Of a stretch of 64,000 nucleotides of DNA, positions 22,853 through 34,440 are shown piece by piece; position 1 is the stretch's first letter; each line of letters begins with the position of its first letter. The notes under the pieces are model-generated. The model saw nothing but the letters and a program-made list of their open reading frames with translations, was not told where the DNA came from and did no database searches. Source of the stretch: Melastoma dodecandrum (Eukaryota; Streptophyta; Magnoliopsida; Myrtales; Melastomataceae). The position numbers and the translations under genes are program-made. Where the stretch lies: NCBI GenBank assembly GCA_029817715.1, contig JARUPY010000085.1, positions 124,001-188,000 on the forward strand. The letters run 5' to 3'.

Positions 22853-24081
22853 CTACGATGTAGTCAAACTTTCCAAATGGTTAACCAAGGGGTCCGACAG
22901 TAGGGTCGCCAAGCTTATAGCGCTGCTCCAGTATGAGGTCCTTAACAGTTTTTCTCGTCTCTGCATGCAAGATACCTTTGTCACAACAGCCTTGATAATT
23001 TCGATTTCAGAGTCGACCCACAACATCAACTCTCTATGTAAAGTGGAAGGAATAGCTGCCGCTTTATGGAGCAAGTCGCGGCCCAACAAAGCATTAAAAG
23101 TAGGAATTATGTCTATCACAAAGAAAGCGGTTTCTCTTTCCTGGCGACCGACTTCAAGGTGCATAGAGAAAACCCCTAAGCAATCAGACTTCCTACCATC
23201 AAAACCACTCACTGCGACATTGGTTTAACCAAGTCGTGAGGCTTATACCCAAGCATTTTAAACCTGGACAGAGGAAGCTCGTTTATAGTAGCTCCATTAT
23301 CTACAAGGACTCGACTCACCACTGTACCATCAAAGGTAGCGGTTATGTATAAAGAATGCATGTGTTGTTTCACACTATCAGATGGTTTCTCCAACCAATT
23401 CAGCGGGAAGCCTGTTGGGTAAGCAGGAGAACAAGGAAGAGGCACTTTGCCTCATAAGGTCTCCACATTTCACTTATTAGCGAAGTCTACAGGCAGGGTG
23501 AGAACGTTACAGCTCACTATTGGCCTCATTTCCCTGTGGACATCAATTGGGATTTCGCTCCAAAGCGGGGTATAGTCGAAACTTGAGCCAGGCTCTTCCG
23601 AATGGCCTGTAGACTCAATGTACTCTGCTTCGGCGTTCAATTCCTTTGTAGGCACCCTGGCTGGTATAGCAACTCCTGAGAGGGTAAGCCTAGGCCTCTT
23701 AGCGACGTGACTTAGACGTCTGTCCCTTCTCTTGCGAGCCCTCGGTGGCAAAGTGGTTTTGCCCAATGCCTTTTGCCAAAAATTTGAAGGGTTAACCGCT
23801 TTAATTACCATTGATCTCTTAGAACCAAGGAGAGTTTGACATACCTCGACAAAGTCTCCAACGAACGGATCGTATCCTACTACCGTCCGTGTTGGTACCT
23901 GTTGCGGTTCCGAACAAGTGTTGCTAGTTTCATAAGTACCTGTAGCTGTAGAGCGCGCGGGTTTGACCACAATCTCCCTATTTGAGGACAAATCTACAAG
24001 CTTGATGAAGTAGTTGACACAACAGGAGGTGTAGAGCTGAGTGATCATGATAGGATCCTGTTTTGAGCTATAAGCTTGCAT
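22853..24081 (-). pseudogene. Gypsy protease region remnant
   Basis: The segment at 23209-23445 reads VVSRVLVDNGATINELPLSRF, the DNGA form of the aspartic protease active site usual in Tat-lineage elements. The flanking segments (22853-23212 with NALLGRDLLHKAAAIPSTLHRE, 23470-24081) are in other frames. Broken by frameshifts. Confidence 0.75.
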
Positions 24082-24922
24082 TTCTAGCAGAGCATCCTCT
24101 CATCATGGAACTGAGCTATCAGTGGTCCTGTCCGGAGTGCATGGATGTCTACCTTAGGCGTTCCGTGTCTCGGCTTGCTCCCTTTCTCCTATGGCCTTTC
24201 AGACCGCTGGGTTCTACTAAGATCGTTCTCCTCTACGTTTCCATAGCGAGATTCACCAGAGTGGCCATGTCTCTCCTAACCCGGCTGTGCCCCTTGTTGA
24301 GAGGACGGATCATTAAACTCCAGATGTCATTTGGGACGCTCGAACGCTCGGGGCTGCTATTCGGGTGCACTACCTCAACCATGAGGACCACCTTTTCCTC
24401 CCCAGGTAGCTGGCCTATGCTCTGCGCTTGGGGGGCTCTTGAATCCCTTTTGTGAATTATTGGTGGCGCTTCGCGAACTTGGGGAGGCTATTCTCATCGC
24501 TAATTCCTCAAGTGGGGTCAGGTCATACCAGGAATCCCCCTGATTGTTCTGCAAAGACTTCCTGAACGTATTGCATCTATCAGTGGTGTGCGTGTCATCC
24601 ATGTGCCAGCAACAGAGGCTGGGCGCCATTTCCTTGACCGGAGAGGTGACTACACCCTTATCAGCTAGGCGACGGAAGAGGGTATTCGCCACCAAGGTCT
24701 CCCCGGGAATCTTTATATCGTGCAGGGAAAAGTCTGCATTAGTTTCGATGAAATTGATGTCTACATCAGCAATATCGAACATATTAATGGCTATTTCGTC
24801 ATCAAAAGGTCTGTCGTCGACTATAGTGACTTCGTCTACTTCAGAAAGCACAATTCCTTTGACTCTATAAGGTCATGAATTATATTCCTGAATGATAGAC
24901 AGTCCATGGTCGTATGTGTAAA

Positions 24923-26596
24923 CTACCCATACCATTTGCAATAATTCCTAGTCTTTTCTCTCTCCGTCTGGGGGGCTCTATGACCCGGTTTAAGCTTGAT
25001 CCGTTTCCGTTGGACAAGCCAGTCGAAGATTGCATCTGCCTTGTCTACATGGAAAGAATACTTTCTTTCTTCACCAGACTTCTGAGACGCTTTGGCTTTT
25101 GAGTTTTTCCTTGCCAGAGGTTCACAAACTGTTGCTTCGCCTTTCACGTATTCGGCCATGTCTACCTCTAGGGTTTCCAACTGATAAGCGTGCTTAGACT
25201 GAGCTTCTTCCATCAGTAACTGATGGTACTCAGTCCCTCTCCTAGACAAGTCATATAGGTCATTAAACCTTTCTCCCTGTAGCTTCTTCTTGAAGGGCAT
25301 AGACAACACGTTTAACGCAATCATCAACTGATCCCTTTCAGGAATTGCAGGTCTACAGCGAAGAAGCGTCTTTCGTAGACGCATGAGGAATTGTCCTGGG
25401 TGTTCTCCAGCGGTCTGTTTAAGCCGCATCACCTCAAAGATTGACATGGGGGTGTCTAGCCAAGCAAATGCTTTCATGAAGAAAGACTGCATTTTCGCCC
25501 ACGATGTTACTGATCCAGGGGGTAGACTCGCATAACATGTGAAAGCATCTCCAGTAAGAGAGTTCGGGAATAATTTTAGCTTCCAAAAATCATTGGTCGC
25601 AGCATCTCCTGCCTGATGAGTGAACCGGGTTATATGCTCCATGGGTGTCATCTCATCTTTCCTTGAAAAGCGGGTAAAATTAGGTATTCTATATTCCCTG
25701 GGCAGGGGAAAGTCCCTGTCGATATAAGTAGGGTATGGACTCCTGTATAGACCAGGGTCATCCTGCCTGACAGCCCTAGGTACCATCTGCTCCAAGACTT
25801 GAGCAATCGTCTCACTCAGATTATGCGGTGGGGCATGATCGAACTGTTCTCGAACATAGTCCTGACTCACTTTCTCTGGGGGATAAGGCATTCTCGCCGT
25901 GGTCTGAGGTGGCTGTGGGTTTACCGAGACATTCATGTAGAAGCTTTCCGGCCGCGGTAGACTTCCTATAGCTGGAGCTTCCCCTAGAGGTATCTCCTCT
26001 ACAGGCTCTTTACCAGGTCGGCGAAGGGGTATGCCACTTGCATATCTGTTCGTTTTACCCTGGGCCTCTACGTCATCATCTACAGGGTTCACTGCGTAGA
26101 CAGCATTTGCCCTCCAAGACATAGGAGACCGAGAGGTAGTAGGCCTTGATGGGGACATCCTGTCTCTATTGCAGGCCTCTGTAGCGCGTTGGTTAACGCA
26201 GCCCCAAGGCTCACCCTCCTAGAACGACACATTGCGCCTCTCCGCGCGCCTGGCGTCTCCCATGAAGGAGTTCTCTCTGTCTACGGGGACACTTGACTTT
26301 ACAGCGGCGTTTGGCCTATTCAAAGCACTGAGTTGTTCCAAAATCTGAGCCATATTGTCTTGCAATCCAGTTATATGTTTGTCCATTAGGCTCCTCATAT
26401 CATTGAATTCTTTGTGGAACTCAAGCCTGGATATGAACTCAGAAGGAGCATGTACCCCAGAATCAGGTTGATTCGTAGTTTCTTGGCTTCCTAAAGCCGC
26501 GGTCTCAACGTTTAAGTTCCCCGCTACAAACTGATCATCTCCATCCAATGGAGGTGGAGGGTCGCGATTAGCTCCGCTCCTGGTACTTTTTTCCAT
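24923..26596 (-). pseudogene. Gypsy gag remnant
   Basis: The initial ATG is at 26594-26596 (MEKSTRSGANRDPP). The core gag domain (YRIPNFTRFSRKDEMTP, WKLKLFPNSLTGDAF, GQFLMRLRKTLLRC) is a retrotransposon Gag of the gypsy type. The frame is interrupted near 26160-26218. A further gag-side segment lies at 24375-24851. Confidence 0.85.
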
Positions 26597-26617
26597 TTGT
26601 AAACTTTAAGTTTTTTT

Positions 26618-26636
26618 GCTCCCACTATGGTCGCCA
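26618..26636 (-). other. Probable primer-binding site of the gypsy element
   Basis: The minus strand reads TGGCGACCATAGTGGGAGC six bases from the 5' LTR end. Tat elements use Arg- or Asp-tRNA primers; this looks closer to the Arg type, but the exact tRNA was not checked. Confidence 0.5.
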
Positions 26637-26642
26637 AAAACG

Positions 26643-27790
26643 TGTTCGCGTCGAAAACGGATCACGTCTGAAATATTTGGCAATAAGACTCACAGGGATT
26701 GTAGATATGGTCGTCAGTAAGTAATTGAATGAAATTGATCGAATGTAAACAGTTTCACAATAAGTAAAGAATGCTTACAGCCATAAAAATAAAAATAAGG
26801 ACGGTCGTAAAGTCGTAGACTGGCTACTGTGCTCCGTAGACTCGGAGCGGGGTCGTAGACTTGATGCTGGAAATTATAATCCAACAGGTCTGGGCGGTGA
26901 AGGATGCCACGGACTTGATGCTGGGCACTCCGGACTTGAGAATCTGGGCAGCGTCGTCGTAGACTTGATGACAGAGTACCGTAGATTTGCATTCCTTGGC
27001 TGGCATAACTCGGTTGCTGGGATTGGTGGACGGAATGTGGTCGAACGTAGAAGCGGACGTGGATACCAAGGCTACGGTGGCTCACCCTGGTGGCGGCGTC
27101 GAAGGCGGAGATGTGTACTTGGACTACGGTAGCTCGTCCTGGCATTGGAGTGCTGGTAGGGATTTGTTACCAGAGCTACGGTTGCTCACTCTAATGATGG
27201 AAGTGAAGACGGAATTTGGCTGTCGGAACTACGGTTGCTCACTCTGACGGTGTAGGTGAAGACCAATGAAACCTTAAGGGTTTCGCCCATAAGGTTTCGC
27301 CTAGGTCGGGGAATCCTAACAATCTAAGGGGTGACGAGCAAATAAAGCTTCTATTGGCTGATTTGATTGTGATTTTATCTGAAGAAGATCCTCTCCCTTT
27401 TATACCCGGTCTGTTACGACCTTCTGAAGATCTTCCAAACCCAACCACCCCCAAGGATCTCGGAGCCAACAAACTAACTTCCACTCGTGTGGACGTGGGT
27501 CGTAGACTCCTTTGACTTCAGGGTTAATCAGTTGTCTTTTAAGACGTGCATCAATACAGACATGGGTTGTAAGCTCCATTTATCTCGGGGCTATTTAACC
27601 GTTCTCCATGACGTGTGTCCTGTGCAAGCGCAGGCTTGTAGACCTCCTCTGGTTACAGGATCACTACTCAGCCCTATAATCTGTGTAGACTACAGATGCA
27701 GGCCTAGTGTGTTTAACTCTGTTATGGGCTTAGCATCTATTGTGGGCTTTGTCAGAAATAGTAGGCCCAAAATAATCTAATGTGTCAACA
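26643..27790 (-). repeat. Gypsy 5' LTR (only LTR present)
   Basis: About 1148 bp, beginning TGTTCGCG and ending TGTCAACA on the plus strand, which gives TGTT/AACA ends. The outer end at 27790 is confirmed because the neighbouring copia integrase frame stops there. The core repeats GTAGACTTGATG several times near 26850-26980. No second copy exists in the window. Confidence 0.82.
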
Positions 27791-28107
27791 GTGCTTCATC
27801 GGACTAAACATATCAGAATGAATAAGCTGCAGCGGTTCTTCAGCCCTATACTTGAACTCGTACATTAACTAGTGGACGGCATTTGTGCGTCTCCTTACTC
27901 ATCATGGTCTTGAATTTGTGAAAGTCGTGACTCAATGTAGGTTTTCCACATGCTATATTTTTTGTTGTTTAATTTCCTCAGCATCCTGATAGTGTTGAAT
28001 TCTACCATATTGAACTCGACGTTTGGAAGCGGAGCCTGGTCCTGGACCTGTGGCTTGGAAAAACTCCAGCAGAACTTTGGCCCTTACTAACATGCTGTGA
28101 TGCCAAA
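27791..28107 (-). pseudogene. Ty1-copia relic (integrase and gag fragments) interrupted by the gypsy element
   Basis: Minus-strand reading gives the copia integrase piece RAEEPLQLIHSDMFSPMKH, cut off by the gypsy LTR. Next to it is the gag start MVEFNTIRMLRKLNNKKYSMWKTY. Gag and integrase are directly joined, so the middle was deleted. A degenerate primer site (TGGCATCACAGC) lies at about 28093-28106. Confidence 0.75.
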
Positions 28108-28491
28108 TGTTGAACCCATGACCGTTGATACCTCAACTAGATCTAGTCAATCAAACTAATAAAAAAACTACGTAAACTATAAATACTATAAAAGAGGAGG
28201 AACGAAGACCAAAGTGATCCTCAATGGATTACTTCTTGATGAATTATTTCCAAATGGCGAGGGGTACTACTATTTGTCGTGGTTAGATCCAACTTAATAA
28301 GTAAATGGTTCAACCACATCTTTTAACTCTCGGCCATTAATTCAACCAATTTTCTATTATTTTTTAGATCCACAAATTAGGTTACCTACCACACTTACTT
28401 TATTATGAGCCTATGGAAATTTCTCCAAATTACTATGCAGCCACGCCGTTAATCAATTATTGAGATATTCGAGAAGCTTCGAGATTGGAGA
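28108..28491 (-). repeat. Probable 5' LTR of the copia relic
   Basis: Starts TGTTGAACCCATGACC directly beside the degenerate primer site, as a minus-strand 5' LTR would. The outer end is not certain; it is placed at the start of the next LTR-like sequence. No second copy was found. Confidence 0.45.
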
Positions 28492-29300
28492 TGTTGATAA
28501 ATAACACTAATCGGGTTAGTGTATTAAAATCAATAAGGTTGTAGTTTGAGGGGATAGGTATTATGACTTAATTGATTAGAATTACTTTGTATTTTATTTT
28601 TTTCTATGTAGTTACATTGTAGGGATTTAATTTCCTTGCATAGTTTTTCTTATTTAATAAAATTCCCAAGTATTTATGTAGGGGAAATGCAATAACGAGT
28701 GTCAAAGAAAAATATTCAAAATAATTATGATTGTGTTGTTCATTATTCGTTTCTTCGTTGTATCTGACCGGTGATCAAATTTTGGAGGGGAACACCTAGT
28801 AATCAAAGAAAATGAGTGATGATGATAACAATGTAGTGGAAAGGAGAACAACCCAAGTGCATTAAATTCTTCTTGCATCCTTAAAGGAGAAAATCATTAT
28901 TTGTGGGTCAAGGCCCTAAGAAATGCCCTAAAGTCAAGAATAAACTTGGATTTATTGATGGATCTGTTATGGTACATGATCTTAGTTTCGTCGAATTTGA
29001 TTTGTGGGAGATGTGCAATTTTATGCTTGTCTCGATAATTTTCAATGTCATGATCTTGCGCTTCAACCAAGCATAACTTATGTTGAGACTGTAAGAGAGT
29101 TGTGGACCAATTTGCGTGATCATTTTTTTAATTGGTAATGCACAACACATCTATTAATTGAAGAGCGAATTTTCAATGTTCAAACATAAAAAATTGAGCG
29201 TTGCCGCTTATTATATGAAACTATAAGGTGTGTGGGATGTATGTCTAGTTATTTGAAAGTGTTGATCTGTAGCTATGGAGCCGTCGGTGAATTTCTCAAG
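28492..29300 (+). pseudogene. Second Ty1-copia relic: LTR-like leader and gag fragment
   Basis: An LTR-like start TGTTGATAAATAAC at 28492 is followed from about 28812 by a plus-strand gag reading: GENHYLWVKALRNALKSR, then in a shifted frame KLGFIDGSVMVHD and FDLWEMCNFMLVS, and later LSVAAYYMKL near 29200. These match the copia Gag N-terminal domain. Several stops and frameshifts. It ends near the start of duplication copy B. Confidence 0.7.
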
Positions 29301-29384
29301 GAATGAGAAGAAGAGAAAACCTATTAGTTTCTTATGTGACTTGATTATGTGATCTTTGGTCTCAGTTCGTTCCTGAAGAGGATT

Positions 29385-29770
29385 ATAGGAGCAGATAAGA
29401 AATGGGTTTTAGTAGAAGGTCTTCCGCAATGTGTTAAATAAATATTGTGCTTTTTATCATCGTATAATGGAATGTAATGCGAAGACAACTCTAACTATAA
29501 AAAGTTACGGTAGAAGATACTATGGATGTCCTCGCTATAAAGATACAATGGTGATTGTGAATTTTTATATGGATCGACTTTCTTAGTGGTGGAGTGGCTT
29601 CAAAGAAAGTCGAGAGTGAGAAGATGGTGAATGTTGCTGCTATTGAGTCTAAATTGAGGAAGACTGCGATTGAATTGATCAAGGCAAAAGTAAATATCGC
29701 GATGATAAAGGCTGATGCTAATGGATTCTTGCTTATGTGTTGTGTTTCGTTTTTATTCTGGCGTATTTAA
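29385..29770 (+). pseudogene. GRF-type zinc-finger pseudogene, copy B
   Basis: Near-identical to the copy at 11641-12025, with the same YYGCPHYKDT core, the same stop after the finger and the same coiled-coil and hydrophobic tail segments. The lesions therefore predate the duplication. No upstream exon is present. Confidence 0.62.
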
Positions 29771-31495
29771 TTGTTCGAATATATTATATGTGATTGTAAT
29801 ATTCAGCCTTTATTCATTATGGTGACTGGTCATTTGTTAATGTAGTATCGAGCCTTTAATATTCAACCTTTTTTATAAGTAATATTCAACTTGTAATAGA
29901 TGGAAGCAAGAGTTTATGGTGTATGGATACAATGAAATGTGACTACGAGTAATATAAGCTAAGTTATAGGTGATAGAAACCTAAGCAGCATAGATGCAAC
30001 GAAATGTGACTACAAGCTAGTTAATAAGTAAACCAAGTTCCAGCATTCTAGTCATATAAGTCGTCCCATTACACAAGCCAATGCAAGACATACAATTCTT
30101 CACATTATGCAAATTAAGTTAAGCAGAACAATTCACAATAGTAAATTTCCATACAAGTTTTTATTAGTGCGTATTCTACCCTATTTAATTATTGGAAGCA
30201 ATGATATGTGATTGTAATATTCAACCTTTAATGATTATGGTGACGGAAATAATGATTTGTTAATGTAGAATAGAGCCTTTAATAGATGGAAGCAACTGAT
30301 TTTGAGATTATCGTGCATGGATGCAATGAAATGTGAATACAAGTAATAGAAGGTAAGTCATCACAATTAAAGGAGATAGAAGTAAAGCTAAGCATGTGAT
30401 AGAAGCCAAGCTAAGCATCATAAATGCAACGAAATGTAATTGCAAGCTAGTAAACAAGCAAACCAAGTTCCATCATTCTAGTCATACAAGTCATCCAATT
30501 ACACAAGCCAGTGCAAGTCATACAATTCTTCACATTACGCAAGCTAAGTTGATCTGAACAGTTCACAGTAGTAAATTTCCATATAAGTTTTTATTAGTAA
30601 GTATTCTACCCTATTTAATTGCTGGAAGCAATGATATATGATTGTAATACTCAACCTTTAATGATTATTGTGACTGGATCAATTATTTGCTAATGTAGTA
30701 TTGAGCCTTTAATACTCAATCTTCAATATCTGGAAGCAAGTAATTTTGAGTTTATGGTGCATGAATGCAATGAATGTGACTGCAAGTAATAGAAACTAAG
30801 ACATTACATATACAAGTGATAGAAGCCAGGCTAAGCATCTCAAATGCAATGAAATGTGATTGTAAGTAATAGAAGCTAAGCCATTACAGGTGATAAGCTC
30901 GGCTAAGCATCTCAAATGCAATGAAATGTGACTACAAGTAATAGAAGCTAAGACATCACAGTTACAGGTGATAGAAACCAAGCTAAACATCATAGATGCA
31001 ACGAAATGTGACTGCAATCCAGTTAACAAGCAAACCAAGTTTCAGCATCCCATCACACAAGTCAATGCAAGTCATACAAGTATTAACATTACACAAGTTA
31101 TGCTAGGCAGAACAGTTCACAGTAGTCAATTCCATATAAATATTCATTAATATGTATTCTAGATTGTTTAATTTTTTAATGCAATGATATGTGATTGTGA
31201 TATTCAACCTTTGATGATTATGGTGCGAAACAATTATTTGTTAATGTAGTATTAAGCCTTTAATATTCAATCTTTAATAGATGGATGCTAGTAATTTTGA
31301 GTTTATGGGGCATGATGCAATAAAATGTGACTGCAAGTAATAGAAGATGAGACATCACAATTACAGGTGAAAGAATCCAAGCTAAGCATGAAAGGAAATG
31401 TGACTGCAAGCTAATTAACAAGCAAACCAAGTTCCAACATTCTAGTCATACAAGTCATCCCATTGCACAAGCCAATGCAAGTCTTTATCCGAGGC
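29760..31495. repeat. Tandem repeat array, copy B
   Basis: Counterpart of 12016-13766 with the same four units. Small differences include a shortened internal repeat near 30880-30900. Confidence 0.85.
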
Positions 31496-31839
31496 TACGA
31501 AGCTCACACCAAGAACACATGACTCATGCATGTTATTTATGCCCAAGATGTAACTGTTTTGAGGCTGCTCGTGTCTTCATTTATCCAAATGAATCTCACT
31601 TGCATTTTGAATCCATGGTCTTGTCCATCTGCCCCTAACCCTCCACCTCTGCCTTGTACCCCCTACCCATCTGACCCATCAGCTAGATGTACGTGTTGAA
31701 ATGAAAGAAATTACAAAAATTACAAATTATCGGAGCAGGGTCATGCAAAATATAATGAAAGCTTACATCGATGATTCTAGGATAAATAAACAAATTATTT
31801 TCATATTGTACCGAGTCAGTAGGTTCAATTGAAGAAGTA

Positions 31840-33370
31840 GGGGCAATTTGGCCTTAGCAGCTCATCTTATTATGTCCATATTGCTTGCATATATTACACC
31901 TCATCTCTAGCCATCTTTGAGGTAACCTATTCAGAAGTTTTAGCTCCTCATTTGCTCCGTTTTCTTGTTCTTCTAGGTCTTCTTGGTCTTGTCTAAAAGG
32001 GTGGAGGACGAATAGGTTCTCCTTCAGTATCAGGCCACATGTTCTCGCTTTCTAATGGAGTTAATGAAAACTTGTACGCCTTACGATAAGCATATTTTTT
32101 GTAAAAGTCACTTATATAAGCATCGATGTCGTGTTTCATGAAATTTATGGATACTACATCATGACTTTAAGAATTCCTGTCAAGTCTCATTCCCTACATG
32201 TTCAAGTTCTCATATTCAAGTTTACTACGTATTTATCATTTCTATAAACAACCAAAAACAACTCCCCTATGCATGGTTTAAAGCCCATTTCACAACATTC
32301 ACCTTAGCTTTCTCAATCTTACTTCTACTATTTGGACAAATATTGTCATCCCACCCACCAAACAATCCGTTCTTATGGTATATCCTTTGTAGCAAAGTTG
32401 ACCCAATGTAATCCAACATTTCTACGATTGGCCTAGTCCTACGTAAATCAATGTAGCGGTTAAAGGTCTTACAAATGTTATTGTTGGTAGCATCACAGTT
32501 AACGTTTGTATTAAGAAGACCTATATCGAAATGATTTCACCCCGAGCCATAAGTAATGTTCTAAACATGATTAGCATGGATTAGGGCAAAAAAGATTACT
32601 TTGCAAAAGTATTTCGGACCTTGCTTTAGGAAGTCCTGTGTGACGTTATTGGATAACAACCTCATGTGATTCAAGGATTACTTGTAAGTCACGTCATGTG
32701 TGCTCTTAGCAACCCAAAAGCACTTTTTAGCAATGTTCCCCAATGTGTGCTTTTCCAGTTAGGATAAACATGTCTAGCACAGTTTCAATGCTCCGCTAAT
32801 GGTGCTAATTAAGCCACAACATGAATTAGTCCCTATAATAACAAACAAGAACGTGGCTTAGTCATTTCATCTTGCCCATCATTATCCGCATCAAATTAAG
32901 ACAACACAAGCCTTTTTTGTCACTTATGAAGGTCCAACCTTACCCATCAATGACACCCAAATCTTCGAACAAAATACTCAAGAACCACATCTATGAAAGT
33001 GTGTTTTCACCTTCAACAACTGTTCATGTGATTGTAAACATGTGATTGTTCCCATGTCGACCAACAACACTTAAGAGAACCCCTCCAGCCGCATGTCTGA
33101 GATTGGTGCCATCAAATCCACCACATTCCAACAACCACATCTAACCTTTTGAATGTGTTAAATAGTCGTAGACTTGGAGGGAACTGAAGTTCCAGCTTGA
33201 ACATGCATTCAGGACACTTCTTACTGAGGAAAGAAATGTATGACCTAATCTTCTTATAGATCTTCAACTGTGTCATTTAATATATTCCGAGCAAGCCACT
33301 TAGCACGATAAACATGAATTTTATTGACCTTACTTAAAATGGACAATTAGGTAAGTTCCCCCACCCGTTT
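31840..33370 (-). pseudogene. MULE transposase pseudogene, copy B
   Basis: Counterpart of 14090-15640, with the same C-terminal knuckle region near 31890 and the same truncated upstream border near 33370. Both copies share their stops, so the gene was dead before it was duplicated. Confidence 0.83.
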
Positions 33371-33399
33371 TAGGTTCGGTTTTGGGATCGGCTGTCAGT

Positions 33400-33975
33400 G
33401 TTCGAGTAAGTAAATTACTATTTTTTTTGTAAAATTTTACCAAAAAATTTAGTACTACGATCGTGCGCTTTGTAAAAGTCCGTACATTTTTATTAAGTTC
33501 ATTAATAAATTACTAACAATATTTGCACCGTATTGTAAATCGTATTTTAATTTTACTTAATTTTTAGTACCGTATTGTAATTTTCAAAAATTTCACTATT
33601 TTTTTATTGTTCATATGTGGAATAATTTACTAAGTCCAAAGGCTTTTTACTAAGCCACGTTACAATTTAGTAATTTCTAACAATTTACTAAAAAAATTTA
33701 GTAAAAAGATAAGAAACTCGCCAGAGTTGAAGTAAAATGCACAAATTCTTAACTACTCATCGAGGAAAAATTTAGTAAATTTCACTATTTAGTAAATTAC
33801 TAAATATATATTTAGTACTATTTACCGGTCTAACAGGAGAGTTTAGTAAAATTTAGTAAAAATTCGTACATTAATACTAAGCTTTTAGTAAGCGCAAGAG
33901 CTCGCTATCAAACTTTTCGGAGTCATTTACTGATTAATATTATTTACTACTATATTATTAAAAATGGTCGGATTT
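33400..33975. repeat. TTTAGTAA/TTACTAAA motif cluster upstream of UGT copy B
   Basis: Duplicate of 15655-16230 with minor substitutions; motif spacing is preserved. Confidence 0.7.
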
Positions 33976-34440
33976 TAGTACCGACCGCTGCTGAGGAGGC
34001 CGTGAGTGTGGCAATAACCGCATCCTATCTCGACAAATCAGAAAAGGAAGATCACGTCACTCCCACCTGGAATATTTAATACACACCCCCATTAGCTTTA
34101 TTTATCCCCATTTTTGTGAGATAGAAACTAGTAGTGGTTTTTTCTCTCTTTTTTATTTCAACCGGCACGGCAGTCAAACTTAAGACTGAGGGCAAAATGT
34201 TTTTCCTCGACAGATGACGCAAGTGCTGACGCATCCTTCTCTTGTTATGCTCGTCTTTTTATGCTCTTTCATCCTTGCGGAACACGCACTTTTAATCCCA
34301 AATCCAAACATCCTCAGATTCCTCCCCTCAAAACCCTCCTTCTAAACAATATATATATATATGACCGTATAAGTAAACCACCACCACCAACACCGCATCA
34401 TCGTGGACATAATCGAGTCGTAAGTTCTTGGCTCTTCAAT

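Larger units (their letters stand above)
19340..27790 (-). mobile_element. Ty3-gypsy retrotransposon of the Tat lineage, 3' truncated
   Basis: Minus-strand element: 5' LTR (26643-27790), primer site, gag, protease, reverse transcriptase with RNase H, a second archaeal-type RNase H, and integrase. The extra RNase H between RT-RH and integrase marks the Tat (Ogre/Retand-type) lineage. The integrase reading stops at GKWSLNWEGPYQVSE, about 19345, where the motif-rich spacer begins, so the end of pol and the whole 3' LTR are missing. The 5' LTR abuts a copia integrase fragment exactly after its PMKH residues, so this element inserted into a copia element. Stops and frameshifts interrupt all domains. 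Confidence 0.92.
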
